Notes under the pieces: model-generated
Database searches by the model: none
Told to the model about the DNA's origin: nothing
The model's input: the letters and a program-made list of their open reading frames with translations, nothing else
Shown: piece by piece, positions 1 through 6,515 of the stretch
Numbering within the stretch: position 1 is the first letter of the stretch
Layout: each line of letters starts with the position of its first letter
Made by a program: the position numbers and the translations under genes
NCBI GenBank assembly: GCA_030452985.1
Contig: JAKDLG010000040.1
Coordinates: 1 to 33,827, forward strand
DNA from: Humibacillus sp.
GTDB lineage: Bacteria; Actinomycetota; Actinomycetes; Actinomycetales; Dermatophilaceae
Length of the DNA stretch: 33,827 nt
Direction of reading: 5' to 3'

Positions 1-80
1 CCTCCCCCACCTTGCCTCCCGCCTTTCCCCGCGAACGACTCGTTCGGGGCCGAACACGGTGGTGTGCCGGCTCGTTCGCC

Positions 81-156
81 CATCAGCCCGGCGTTCGACC
101 ACCAACCCGGCGTTCGACCATCAGCCCGGCGTTCGACCATCAGCCCGGCGTTCGAC
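81..156. repeat. 19-nt tandem repeat, four copies
   Basis: Four head-to-tail 19-nt units lie at 81-99, 100-118, 119-137 and 138-156. Three are identical (CATCAGCCCGGCGTTCGAC) and the second differs at three bases. A partial unit (CGTTCGCC) precedes them. They begin 11 nt past the stop of the ABC permease gene, so read on the minus strand they are its 3' flank, each unit starting GTCGAACGCC. There are no spacers, so this is not a CRISPR array. A short palindrome, GTTCGG-GG-CCGAAC, lies at 42-55. Function unknown. Confidence 0.9.
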
Positions 157-166
157 GACGAAACTC

Positions 167-901
167 TCAGGGGGAACGGCGGCTCAGGGTCAGCGAGGCC
201 AGGGCGAGCGCCAGCACGACGAAGCCGACGACGATGCCGAGGTCACCCGCCACCGCGCCCAACGGGTCGGCGGTCGAAGCGATCTGCTTCATGGCATCGA
301 CGGCGTACGAGAGTGGCAGCACGTCAGAGACCCAGCGCAGCACCTCGGGCATGGCGTCGCGGTCGACGAGCAGACCGCAGAGCAGGAACTGCGGCAGGAT
401 GAACGCCGGCATGAACTGCACGGCCTGGAACTCCGTGCGCGCGAACCCGCTGGCGAGCAGGCCGAGGGCCGTGCCGAGCAGGGCGTTGAACACGGCGACG
501 ACGACGAGGAGCCACACCGGCCCGGCCACGTCGAGCCCGCACACCCACACCGCGAACCCGGTAGCCACCAGGGCCTGCACGACGGCGAGCACCCCGAACG
601 CGACGGCGTAGCCGATCATGAAGTCGCCCTTGCCCATCGGGGTCGTCAGGAGTCGCTCCAGCGTGCCCGACTGCCGCTCGCGCAAGGTGGCGACCGACGT
701 GACGATGAACATGACGATCATCGGAAACACCCCGAGCAGCGCCGGGCCGATGCCGTCGAAGACCGGTGTGCTCGTGTAGATCCAGGCGAGCAGCCCGAGC
801 AGCACACAGGGCACGATGAGGATCAGGGCGATGGTGCGGGGGTCGCTGCGCACCTGGCGCAGCACCCGAGCGGCGGTGGCCAGCGTCAGGCCGGCGTTCA
901 C
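167..901 (-). CDS. ABC-2 type transporter permease
   Basis: This is the membrane subunit of an ABC exporter, 244 residues, about normal for an ABC-2 permease. Six hydrophobic segments are visible near residues 24-43, 53-71, 95-120, 128-151, 161-179 and 217-237. Between the second and third sits the family motif RERQSGTLERLL (75-86), the cytoplasmic coupling loop typical of DrrB/NodJ-like permeases. The GTG start overlaps the stop of the upstream ATPase gene (GTGA), so the two are surely co-translated and form one transporter. The substrate cannot be read from the sequence. With a TetR gene just upstream, export of a drug or other toxic small molecule is the most likely role (inference). Confidence 0.93.
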   Translation of the reverse strand: MNAGLTLATAARVLRQVRSDPRTIALILIVPCVLLGLLAWIYTSTPVFDGIGPALLGVFPMIVMFIVTSVATLRERQSGTLERLLTTPMGKGDFMIGYAVAFGVLAVVQALVATGFAVWVCGLDVAGPVWLLVVVAVFNALLGTALGLLASGFARTEFQAVQFMPAFILPQFLLCGLLVDRDAMPEVLRWVSDVLPLSYAVDAMKQIASTADPLGAVAGDLGIVVGFVVLALALASLTLSRRSP

Positions 902-1746
902 GACGCCTCCCGCCCGCCACGACGGCCCTGGCCGTCCTGGCCTCGCTCGCGGTGCCGCCCTCGCCGGCCGCGCTCGGCCGTGACCGTGTCGGAGCGGTCC
1001 GCCCGGTCCCCCTCCGCGGTGTCGATGAGCTTGAGGAAGGCGGCATCCGCGTCGGTCGTGCCCGTCTGGGCGAGCAGCTCCGCCGGGGTCACGTCGGCCA
1101 GCACCTCACCCTCGCGCAGCAGCACCAGCCGGTCGCAGCGGGCCGCCTCGTCCATGACATGGCTCGAGACCACCAGCGAGTGGCCGACCGACGCGAGGTG
1201 GGCGAACAGGTTCCACAGGTCACGCCGCAGCACCGGGTCGAGCCCGACCGTCGGCTCGTCGAGCATCAGCAACGTGGGCCGGCCGACGAGGGCACCGGCG
1301 AGCGAGACCCTCGAACCCTGCCCGCCCGAGAGGTCCGCGACCAGTTGGCCGGCGTTCGCGGTGAGGGCGACCTCGACGAGGGTCCGCTCGACGGCATCCG
1401 CCAGCGTGGCCCCGCGCAGGCCGACGGCCCGACCGAAGTAGGCGATGTTCTCGCGTACCGTGAGGTCGCCGTAGACGCTGGGGCTCTGGGTGACGTAGCC
1501 GACCTCGGCCCGCAGCGCCGGCGATCCCGCCTCGTGACCGAGCACCGTGACCGTGCCCGCGCGAACCACCTGCACCCCGACGATCGACCGGATGAGAGTC
1601 GACTTGCCGGACCCTGACGGGCCGAGCAGGCCCACGACCTGGCCGGAGGGCACCGTGAGCGAGAGCTCGCGGATGACGGGCCGCCCGCCTCTCGAGACGT
1701 GCAGGCCCTCGATCGAGATCGCCGGTCCCTCGAAGTTATTCATCAT
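898..1746 (-). CDS. ABC transporter ATP-binding protein
   Basis: This is the ATPase subunit of the exporter, 282 residues. All nucleotide-binding motifs are intact: Walker A GPSGSGKST (42-50), Q-loop Q87, signature LSGGQGS (139-145), Walker B LLMLDEP (159-165) and H-loop H196. About the last 40 residues are a charged Arg/Gly-rich tail outside the ABC fold, which ends near residue 240. There are two adjacent ATG codons (1746 and 1743) and no good ribosome binding site. A -10-like hexamer ends 7 nt before the first ATG, so a leaderless mRNA is plausible. The gene follows the TetR gene by 20 nt and overlaps the permease gene by 4 nt. The family (DrrA/CcmA-like) powers export; the substrate is unknown. 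Confidence 0.94.
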   Translation of the reverse strand: MMNNFEGPAISIEGLHVSRGGRPVIRELSLTVPSGQVVGLLGPSGSGKSTLIRSIVGVQVVRAGTVTVLGHEAGSPALRAEVGYVTQSPSVYGDLTVRENIAYFGRAVGLRGATLADAVERTLVEVALTANAGQLVADLSGGQGSRVSLAGALVGRPTLLMLDEPTVGLDPVLRRDLWNLFAHLASVGHSLVVSSHVMDEAARCDRLVLLREGEVLADVTPAELLAQTGTTDADAAFLKLIDTAEGDRADRSDTVTAERGRRGRHRERGQDGQGRRGGREAS

Positions 1747-1754
1747 GTGATGAA
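1739..1754. promoter_or_regulatory. Candidate TetR-family operator
   Basis: TTCATCATGTGATGAA is two perfect 7-nt inverted arms around a 2-nt centre. It covers the ATG codons of the ABC ATPase gene and touches the predicted -10 element. The size and symmetry suit a TetR-family dimer, and the gene directly upstream encodes one. The link between regulator and site is inference. Confidence 0.55.
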
Positions 1755-1783
1755 ATCTAGCCCAGATCAGGCCTCGTTGTCCA
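1754..1783 (-). promoter_or_regulatory. Candidate promoter of the ABC exporter operon
   Basis: On the minus strand, a -35 TGGACA (1783-1778) and a -10 TAGATT (1759-1754) are 18 nt apart. The -35 lies in the last codons of the TetR gene. The -10 ends 7 nt before the ATPase ATG, which predicts a transcript starting at or next to the start codon. The 16-nt palindrome overlaps the expected start site, the classic place for repression. Confidence 0.45.
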
Positions 1784-2390
1784 TCAGGTAGTGCTGGAGC
1801 ACCGGCCCGAGCCGGGCGACGACCTGCTCGTTGGAGGCCTCCGCGAGCGCCGGCACCTTGACGATGTAGCGCATGACCGCCATACCGACCACCTGGGATG
1901 CCGCGAGCGCTCCCCCCAGCTCGGGATCGGAGACCCCGGTCGCCGCGGCGATGCGCCCGAAGACCTCGCGGCCGAGGTACTCCCGCAGCATCCGGGCGGA
2001 CTCGTCGGTCGTCATGCTCGAACGGATCAGTGCCGTCAAGGTCTCGCGCCGCTCCGGGGCGTCCCAGACCGCCAGGAAGGTCTCGATGACCCGCCAGCCG
2101 AGCCGGTCGGGGTCGCCGGTGATGATGCGCTCGACGAGCGCGGCGGGGTTGATCGGTACGGCCAGGGTCTCTGCGAACAGCTCTGCCTTGCCGCCCTTGA
2201 AGTAATGGTGCACGAGCGCGGGGTCGACGCCGGCATCACGCGCGATGCCGCGCAGGCTCGCCCGGTCGTAGCCCTTGGCCGCGAACGCCGACCGGGCCGC
2301 CTCGATGATGACGCCTCGGGTGTCGTCACCACCGGGGCGCCGTCCGCGGCGTCCGGTGGCAGCCGGGGCCGGCAGGTCACGGGAGGTCAT
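1767..2390 (-). CDS. TetR-family transcriptional regulator
   Basis: A 207-residue TetR-type repressor. An N-terminal basic patch (GRRGRRPG, 13-20) is followed by the TetR_N helix-turn-helix at about 25-70, with the recognition region LRGIARDAGVDPALVHHYF (47-65). The C-terminal part resembles the ligand-binding domain of efflux-type TetR regulators. The start at 2390 places the HTH at the usual distance from the N terminus; the frame stays open upstream to 2537, but that part overlaps the ankyrin gene and an inverted repeat and has no TetR character. The gene overlaps the ankyrin gene by 14 nt and precedes the ABC genes by 20 nt. It probably represses the exporter, and perhaps itself, in response to an exported compound (inference). 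Confidence 0.92.
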   Translation of the reverse strand: MTSRDLPAPAATGRRGRRPGGDDTRGVIIEAARSAFAAKGYDRASLRGIARDAGVDPALVHHYFKGGKAELFAETLAVPINPAALVERIITGDPDRLGWRVIETFLAVWDAPERRETLTALIRSSMTTDESARMLREYLGREVFGRIAAATGVSDPELGGALAASQVVGMAVMRYIVKVPALAEASNEQVVARLGPVLQHYLMDNEA

Positions 2391-3777
2391 GAGCGTCACC
2401 GTAGTGCGGGGGTCTTGGCCCACGGACTGCGCTTCGGGGCATCGGCCCTCCTTCGCCGGGCAGCTCGTGCCCCGAAGCGCAGTCCGCAGCACGATCGGCT
2501 GAGGTGGTTCGACGCTGCAAGAGCTCGGCGGCATCATCCTGTCTCGCCCACCGGGCCCACTCGAGCGGGGTGGTGCCGTGCTCGCGGTCGACCGCGGCCG
2601 GGTCGGCGCCCGCCTCGAGCAGGGCCCCGATGACCTCCAGGTCGCCCATCAGCGCGGCCTGGTGCAGGGCCGTGCGACCGTGATACCGGGCGTCCACATC
2701 GGCGCCGGAAGCCACGGCCGCACTGATCGCGGCCGCGCTCGCGGCCCGGTGGATGCGTGGCGCTCGTCGCGACGCCGCACCGGGGCCACCCGGCACGTGC
2801 GGTTCCAGGACGAACCCGTGTTGCGCGAGCAGGGTGAGCCGGTCTGCGAACCCGTGGGTGTGCGCCCAGCGCAGCTGCCGGTTCATCATCTCGGCGACCG
2901 TCTCGCCCACGACCCCGGTGCGCGCAGCCCACACCTCGCTGCTCGGCGCACCGAGGCCGTGGTCGAAGAGCAGCCGTAGGTGACTGTCGTCGCGCCCGAA
3001 CATCCGGTTGTAGAGCGTCTGTCGGTCGTTGGGGTCGGCGCCGTGCTCGAGCAGCAGCCGGGCCAGCTCGCGCCAGCGTGGATGCCGGGGCTGACGTCCG
3101 GGCCCCATCTCCCCTTCCCCGAAGCAGCCCGTCAACGCGGTGAACGGCGGGGGCATGCCCCGCCAGAGGTAGCCGCTGTCGGGGTCGGCGCCGTGCTCGA
3201 GCAGCAACCGGGCGCTCGCCACCGCGTCGGCCTGCGGCATCCGGGAGTAGGCGACGTAGAGCAGCGGCGGCCACCGGAACGGGCCCACCTCGCGGCCGGC
3301 GCTGCTCGGGTCGGCGGCGAGGTGGTCACGCACGGCGGTGGCAACACCGGCTGCGGCCGCCACAGCGAGGGCCTGCGCCGCCAGCCCTGGATGCTGCTCG
3401 AGAAGCTGCGCTGCGCGACCCCACCGCGCCGGATCGTCGTTCTCGTCGTAGCCCAGGCAGGCGAGCACCGGCACGGCCACAGCGGCATCAGCCCCGGCCA
3501 TGTCGGCGGACAGTGCGCTGGGGTCTCGTCGCAAGGGGCCGCTTCGCCGGAGGAACTCCCGAAGCTTGGGCCAGCTGGCCAGACCGTACGACCGCGCGAT
3601 CACGAGCTGGGCGCCGGCCAGGGTGAACGTCGATGCGGGGGTGGGCACTCCGTCGGGGTGGCGGGCGGCCACCAGGGCGAGGGCCTCGGGTTCGTCGGCT
3701 CGCACGGCGCGCTGGAGCCGGCGGGCGTCTCGACGGAACCGCTCGAGATCGGGGTTGCTGGGCAGGGACAGGGCCAT
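2377..3777 (-). CDS. Ankyrin-repeat protein
   Basis: About 466 residues. The N-terminal 70 residues (DLERFRRDARRLQRAVR... to ASWPKLREFL) are a helical region often seen before ankyrin repeats in actinobacterial proteins. Ankyrin units are recognisable by LLEHGADPDSG, LLLEHGADPND, TALHQAALMGDLEVIGALL and EAGADPAAVDREHGTTPLE. Two of them are nearly identical in DNA (3034-3063 and 3181-3210). ATG 3777 is preferred over GTG 3780 because AGGAGG lies 5 nt before it. No signal peptide or enzyme domain is seen; ankyrin repeats usually bind proteins, and the partner is unknown. The last 40 or so residues are odd: they are encoded by a 19-bp inverted repeat and run into the TetR gene, so the original C terminus may have been replaced. 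Confidence 0.85.
   Translation of the reverse strand: MALSLPSNPDLERFRRDARRLQRAVRADEPEALALVAARHPDGVPTPASTFTLAGAQLVIARSYGLASWPKLREFLRRSGPLRRDPSALSADMAGADAAVAVPVLACLGYDENDDPARWGRAAQLLEQHPGLAAQALAVAAAAGVATAVRDHLAADPSSAGREVGPFRWPPLLYVAYSRMPQADAVASARLLLEHGADPDSGYLWRGMPPPFTALTGCFGEGEMGPGRQPRHPRWRELARLLLEHGADPNDRQTLYNRMFGRDDSHLRLLFDHGLGAPSSEVWAARTGVVGETVAEMMNRQLRWAHTHGFADRLTLLAQHGFVLEPHVPGGPGAASRRAPRIHRAASAAAISAAVASGADVDARYHGRTALHQAALMGDLEVIGALLEAGADPAAVDREHGTTPLEWARWARQDDAAELLQRRTTSADRAADCASGHELPGEGGPMPRSAVRGPRPPHYGDAHDLP
2423..2486. repeat. Perfect 19-bp inverted repeat
   Basis: Arms 2423-2441 and 2468-2486 are exact reverse complements (core GACTGCGCTTCGGGGC) around a 26-nt loop. The element lies inside the 3' end of the ankyrin reading frame and starts 33 nt upstream of the TetR start codon. 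It has no T-tract. It could be a terminator or attenuator between the two genes, or an inserted palindromic repeat. The loop is too long for a normal TetR operator. Confidence 0.85.
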
Positions 3778-3973
3778 CACGGCCTCCTCTCGTCGTGCCC
3801 GGCGTGCGCTGGTCGGGCCGAAAGGAGGTCGACCTGAAGTTGCTGCTGCCAGGGAGGCTGGGCCTCTTCCCGCGCACCGGTGGCGACCTGGACGCCAGCC
3901 TCAGTTTACCGCTCGTGACCACTCCGTGAGCGGGTCTGCGGGGTGCGAAAGCACGAGCGCATAAGGTGTGTCG
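3778..3973. other. Divergent intergenic region with an unused strong Shine-Dalgarno
   Basis: This spacer separates the minus-strand ankyrin gene from the plus-strand Cys-rich gene and should hold both promoters. The plus strand has AAAGGAGGT at 3821-3829, a near-perfect Shine-Dalgarno, but no ATG or GTG follows in range. A CTG (3834) or TTG (3840) could open a peptide of about 29 residues ending at 3929. CATAAG at 3959-3964 is a possible -10 for the downstream gene. Confidence 0.35.
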
Positions 3974-4774
3974 GTGGCCGAAGCACCTTTGGACCTTCCT
4001 CGCGTCTGGGTCGAGTTCACCGATCCCGACGATGCCGGCCAGCGTTATCGCTGCGACCTGACCTGGCTCACGAGCAGCTGGACCTGCATCTTCGGCAGCG
4101 GGTGCGCCGGCATCTACGAGGGGCGGCCTGACGACGGCTGTTGCACGCTCGGGGCCCACTTCACGGGCAAGGACGACCTCAAGCGGGTGGCTGCGGCCGT
4201 CGACGAGCTGGGCGATGACGAGTGGCAGTACCACGCCGTCGGCACCGCCACCGGCAGCCGCAAGGACTGGACGGAGAAGGAGGACGGCGCCCACAAGACG
4301 AAGGTCGTCGACGGCGCCTGCATCTTCCTCAACCGACCGGGCTTCCCGGCCGGGGCCGGTTGTGCCCTCCACCAGCACGCGGTACTCACGGGAGTGCAAC
4401 CGCTCACCCTCAAGCCCGATGTCTGCTGGCAGCTGCCGATCCGGCGCACCTTCCGCACGGTAGAGCTGCCCGACGACACGAGCTACCTCGAGGTGACGAT
4501 CACCGAGTACGACCGTCGCGGCTGGGGCCCGGGCGGCCACGACCTTGACTGGTACTGCTCGGGAAACCCCGAGGCGCACGTCGGGCGCGAGCCGGTCTAC
4601 CGCTCCAACCGGCCCGAGCTGGTCGAGCTGATGGGCGCAGCGGCCTACGAACAGCTGGCGATTCGCGCCGAGGCCCACCTCGCGCAGGTGAAGGCGGTGC
4701 GGGCCCAGGGTGTTCGCAAGCTGCTGCCTCTGCTCGTTCACCCCGCCACGATCGAGGCCCAGAAGTCCAAGTGA
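3974..4774 (+). CDS. Conserved Cys-rich protein, possibly metal-binding
   Basis: 266 residues, no signal peptide or membrane segment. Cysteines occur at about 27, 38, 44, 56, 57, 116, 130, 151 and 195. The patterns CIFGSGC (38-44), GCC (55-57), CALHQH (130-135) and WYC (193-195) resemble the layout of DUF3109/YkgJ-type proteins thought to chelate zinc or an iron-sulfur centre, so metal binding is likely but unproven. GTG 3974 is chosen because AGGTG lies 5 nt before it; GTG 3968 would add two residues. The end overlaps the methyltransferase start (GTGA), so the two are co-translated. The reaction, if any, is unknown to me. Confidence 0.8.
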   Translation: MAEAPLDLPRVWVEFTDPDDAGQRYRCDLTWLTSSWTCIFGSGCAGIYEGRPDDGCCTLGAHFTGKDDLKRVAAAVDELGDDEWQYHAVGTATGSRKDWTEKEDGAHKTKVVDGACIFLNRPGFPAGAGCALHQHAVLTGVQPLTLKPDVCWQLPIRRTFRTVELPDDTSYLEVTITEYDRRGWGPGGHDLDWYCSGNPEAHVGREPVYRSNRPELVELMGAAAYEQLAIRAEAHLAQVKAVRAQGVRKLLPLLVHPATIEAQKSK

Positions 4775-5481
4775 GGTCAGGTGACGACGCCGTGAACGAG
4801 GTCATCCCCTCCCCCAACATCTGGGAGAGCCCCGACGTCTACGAGGTCGAGAACCGCGGCGTCGACCGCGAGGGCGTCATCGAGGCCGCGATGCGGTCGG
4901 TGCTCGACTGGTCGGGCCTCGATGTCGTCGACATTGGCTGCGGCACCGGCTACCACCTGCCGGTGTTCGCTCGCGAGGCACGGTCGGTGGTCGGGGTAGA
5001 ACCGCATCCACCACTGGCCGCCCTTGCGGCAGAACGTATCTCGCGGATGCCGCTGTGCTCGGTGCGTGAGGAGGGCGCCGCCTCGATCGGCGTGAGCGCC
5101 GCCTCGTTCGACGTTGCGCACGCCAGGTGGTCGTACTTCTTCGGGCCCGGCTGCGAGCCCGGCCTCGCCGAGCTCGACCGGGTGATGCGCCCCGGCGGTG
5201 CCGCCTTCGTCATCGACAACGACGCCACCCGGTCGACCTTCGGGAGGTGGTTCCGCCGGGCCCTGCCGAGCTACGACCCTCGCGCCGTCGAGCGGTTCTG
5301 GGACCGGCAAGGCTGGCAGCGCGAGCGGCTCGACATCCGGTGGACCTTCGACACCCGCGCCGACTTCGAGGCCGTCGTCGCCATCGAGTTCGCCTCCGAG
5401 CACGCCGACCTCATCCTCGAGGAGTTCCCCGACGCCACCGGTGTCGACTACGCCGTCAACCTCTGGCACCGCCGCTTCTGA
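4771..5481 (+). CDS. Class I SAM-dependent methyltransferase
   Basis: 236 residues with a Rossmann-type methyltransferase fold. Motif I is [15 protein letters not shown] (about 52-66), followed by the acidic end of strand 2 in VVGVEP. The motif IV/post region is [23 protein letters not shown], then [15 protein letters not shown], typical of the Methyltransf_11 group. The C-terminal part ([18 protein letters not shown]) resembles small-molecule methylases, but the substrate cannot be read. GTG 4771 overlaps the stop of the Cys-rich gene; GTG 4792 is an alternative. The coupling suggests a shared pathway with that protein. A large inverted repeat begins a few bases after the stop. Confidence 0.88.
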   Translation: MRSGDDAVNEVIPSPNIWESPDVYEVENRGVDREGVIEAAMRSVLDWSGLDVVDIGCGTGYHLPVFAREARSVVGVEPHPPLAALAAERISRMPLCSVREEGAASIGVSAASFDVAHARWSYFFGPGCEPGLAELDRVMRPGGAAFVIDNDATRSTFGRWFRRALPSYDPRAVERFWDRQGWQRERLDIRWTFDTRADFEAVVAIEFASEHADLILEEFPDATGVDYAVNLWHRRF

Positions 5482-5484
5482 CCG

Positions 5485-5594
5485 ACCGTCGAGAGGGCAG
5501 TTCGTGTCGACTCCTAACGTCGAGAGGGCAGTTCGTGTCCTCTCCTACGGAAGCGAGCTGACGCTGGGACGACACGAACTGCCCTCTCGACGGT
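5485..5594. repeat. Long inverted repeat with a duplicated left arm (terminator-like)
   Basis: The element lies between two convergent genes, the methyltransferase and nadC. The right arm (5571-5594) is the exact reverse complement of 5485-5508 (24 bp) and also of a second copy at 5518-5539 (22 bp). The common core is GTCGAGAGGGCAGTTCGTGT. Two left arms compete for one right arm, so two alternative hairpins are possible, with loops of 62 or about 31 nt. It has no T-tract. The position suits bidirectional termination. The first 15 bases of the core recur in the inverted repeat at 29018-29099, which marks a dispersed repeat family. Confidence 0.9.
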
Positions 5595-5604
5595 TCAGGG
5601 TCAG

Positions 5605-6510
5605 TCAGTCGGTGAGGTCGAGGGCGATGTCGACGATGGGGCTGCTGTGGGTCAGGCCTCCGACCGAGACGTAGTCGACCCCGGTTTCGGCATACGGCCT
5701 GACGACCTCGAGCGTGAGGCCGCCGGTGGCCTCGATCTCGACGGGTTCGCCTGCGGCGCGGAGCAGCTCGACAGTCTCGGCCAGAAGCCCGGGTGCCATG
5801 TTGTCGCACATGATGAAACGGGAGCCTGCGTCGTAGGCCTCCTGCGCCTCGGCCGTGGTCGTGACCTCGACCTGGACGGGCACGTCGGGGAAGGCGCCCT
5901 TGACCAGGTCGTACGCCGCGGCGACCGACCCGGCCGCGATCTTGTGGTTGTCCTTGATCATGGCGACGTCGTAGAGGCCCATCCGCTTGTTCGTGCCGCC
6001 CCCGGAGCGCACGGCGTACTTCTCCAGCCAGCGCATCCCCGGGGTCGTCTTGCGGGTGTCGAGCACCATGGTCGGCGTGCCGTCGAGGGCGTCGGCCCAG
6101 CGGCGCGTGTGGGTCGCCACCCCTGAGAGCCGGCTGATGATGTTGAGCATGGTGCGTTCGGCGACGAGGATCACCCGGGCCTGACCCGACAGGCGGGCGA
6201 TGACGTCGCCGCGTTCCAGACGCGTGCCGTCGCCGGCCACCACCTCGACGGACGGCATCTCGCCTCCGATCGTCTCGGCCACGGCGGCGAGCGTCAGGGC
6301 GATGACGGGCACCCCGGCGACCACGCCCGGCGAACGCGCCACGATATTGGCGACCCGCTCCTGCCGGGCCGGGATGGTGGCCATGGTCGTGACGTCGACC
6401 CCGTCGGGGCCGAGGTCTTCGAGCAGCGCGACCCGGATGAGGTCACGAGCCTGACGCTCGGGAAAGCCCTCGAGCCCGTCGGCTCTGCGCCCGGCCGTAA
6501 CGGCATCCAT
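5605..6510 (-). CDS. nadC: Nicotinate-nucleotide pyrophosphorylase (carboxylating)
   Basis: Quinolinate phosphoribosyltransferase, about 301 residues. It converts quinolinate and PRPP to nicotinate mononucleotide, CO2 and PPi, the step after NadB and NadA in de novo NAD synthesis. Visible motifs are EDLGPDGVDVTT (31-42), the substrate-binding DTRKTTPGMRWLEKYAV (151-167), GGGTNKRMGLYDVAMIKDNH (170-189) and the barrel-end VEVTT and DNM. ATG 6510 is preferred because AGGAG lies 8 nt before it; GTG 6519 would overlap the nadB stop. It is the last gene of the DUF2520-panC-nadB-nadC operon and ends at the shared inverted repeat. Confidence 0.97.
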   Translation of the reverse strand: MDAVTAGRRADGLEGFPERQARDLIRVALLEDLGPDGVDVTTMATIPARQERVANIVARSPGVVAGVPVIALTLAAVAETIGGEMPSVEVVAGDGTRLERGDVIARLSGQARVILVAERTMLNIISRLSGVATHTRRWADALDGTPTMVLDTRKTTPGMRWLEKYAVRSGGGTNKRMGLYDVAMIKDNHKIAAGSVAAAYDLVKGAFPDVPVQVEVTTTAEAQEAYDAGSRFIMCDNMAPGLLAETVELLRAAGEPVEIEATGGLTLEVVRPYAETGVDYVSVGGLTHSSPIVDIALDLTD

Positions 6511-6515
6511 GTCGT

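Noticed and set aside
81-156. Possible CRISPR array
   Set aside because: The 19-nt units touch each other with no spacers and there are no cas genes.
59-1441. A 460-codon plus-strand open frame at the left edge
   Set aside because: It is antisense to both ABC transporter genes, and its first residues are only the translated tandem repeat.
2423-2486. TetR autoregulatory operator
   Set aside because: A 26-nt loop between 19-bp arms is far larger than operators bound by TetR dimers.
5485-5594. Possible insertion sequence or attachment site
   Set aside because: No transposase or integrase frame lies between or beside the arms, and the loop is only tens of bases.
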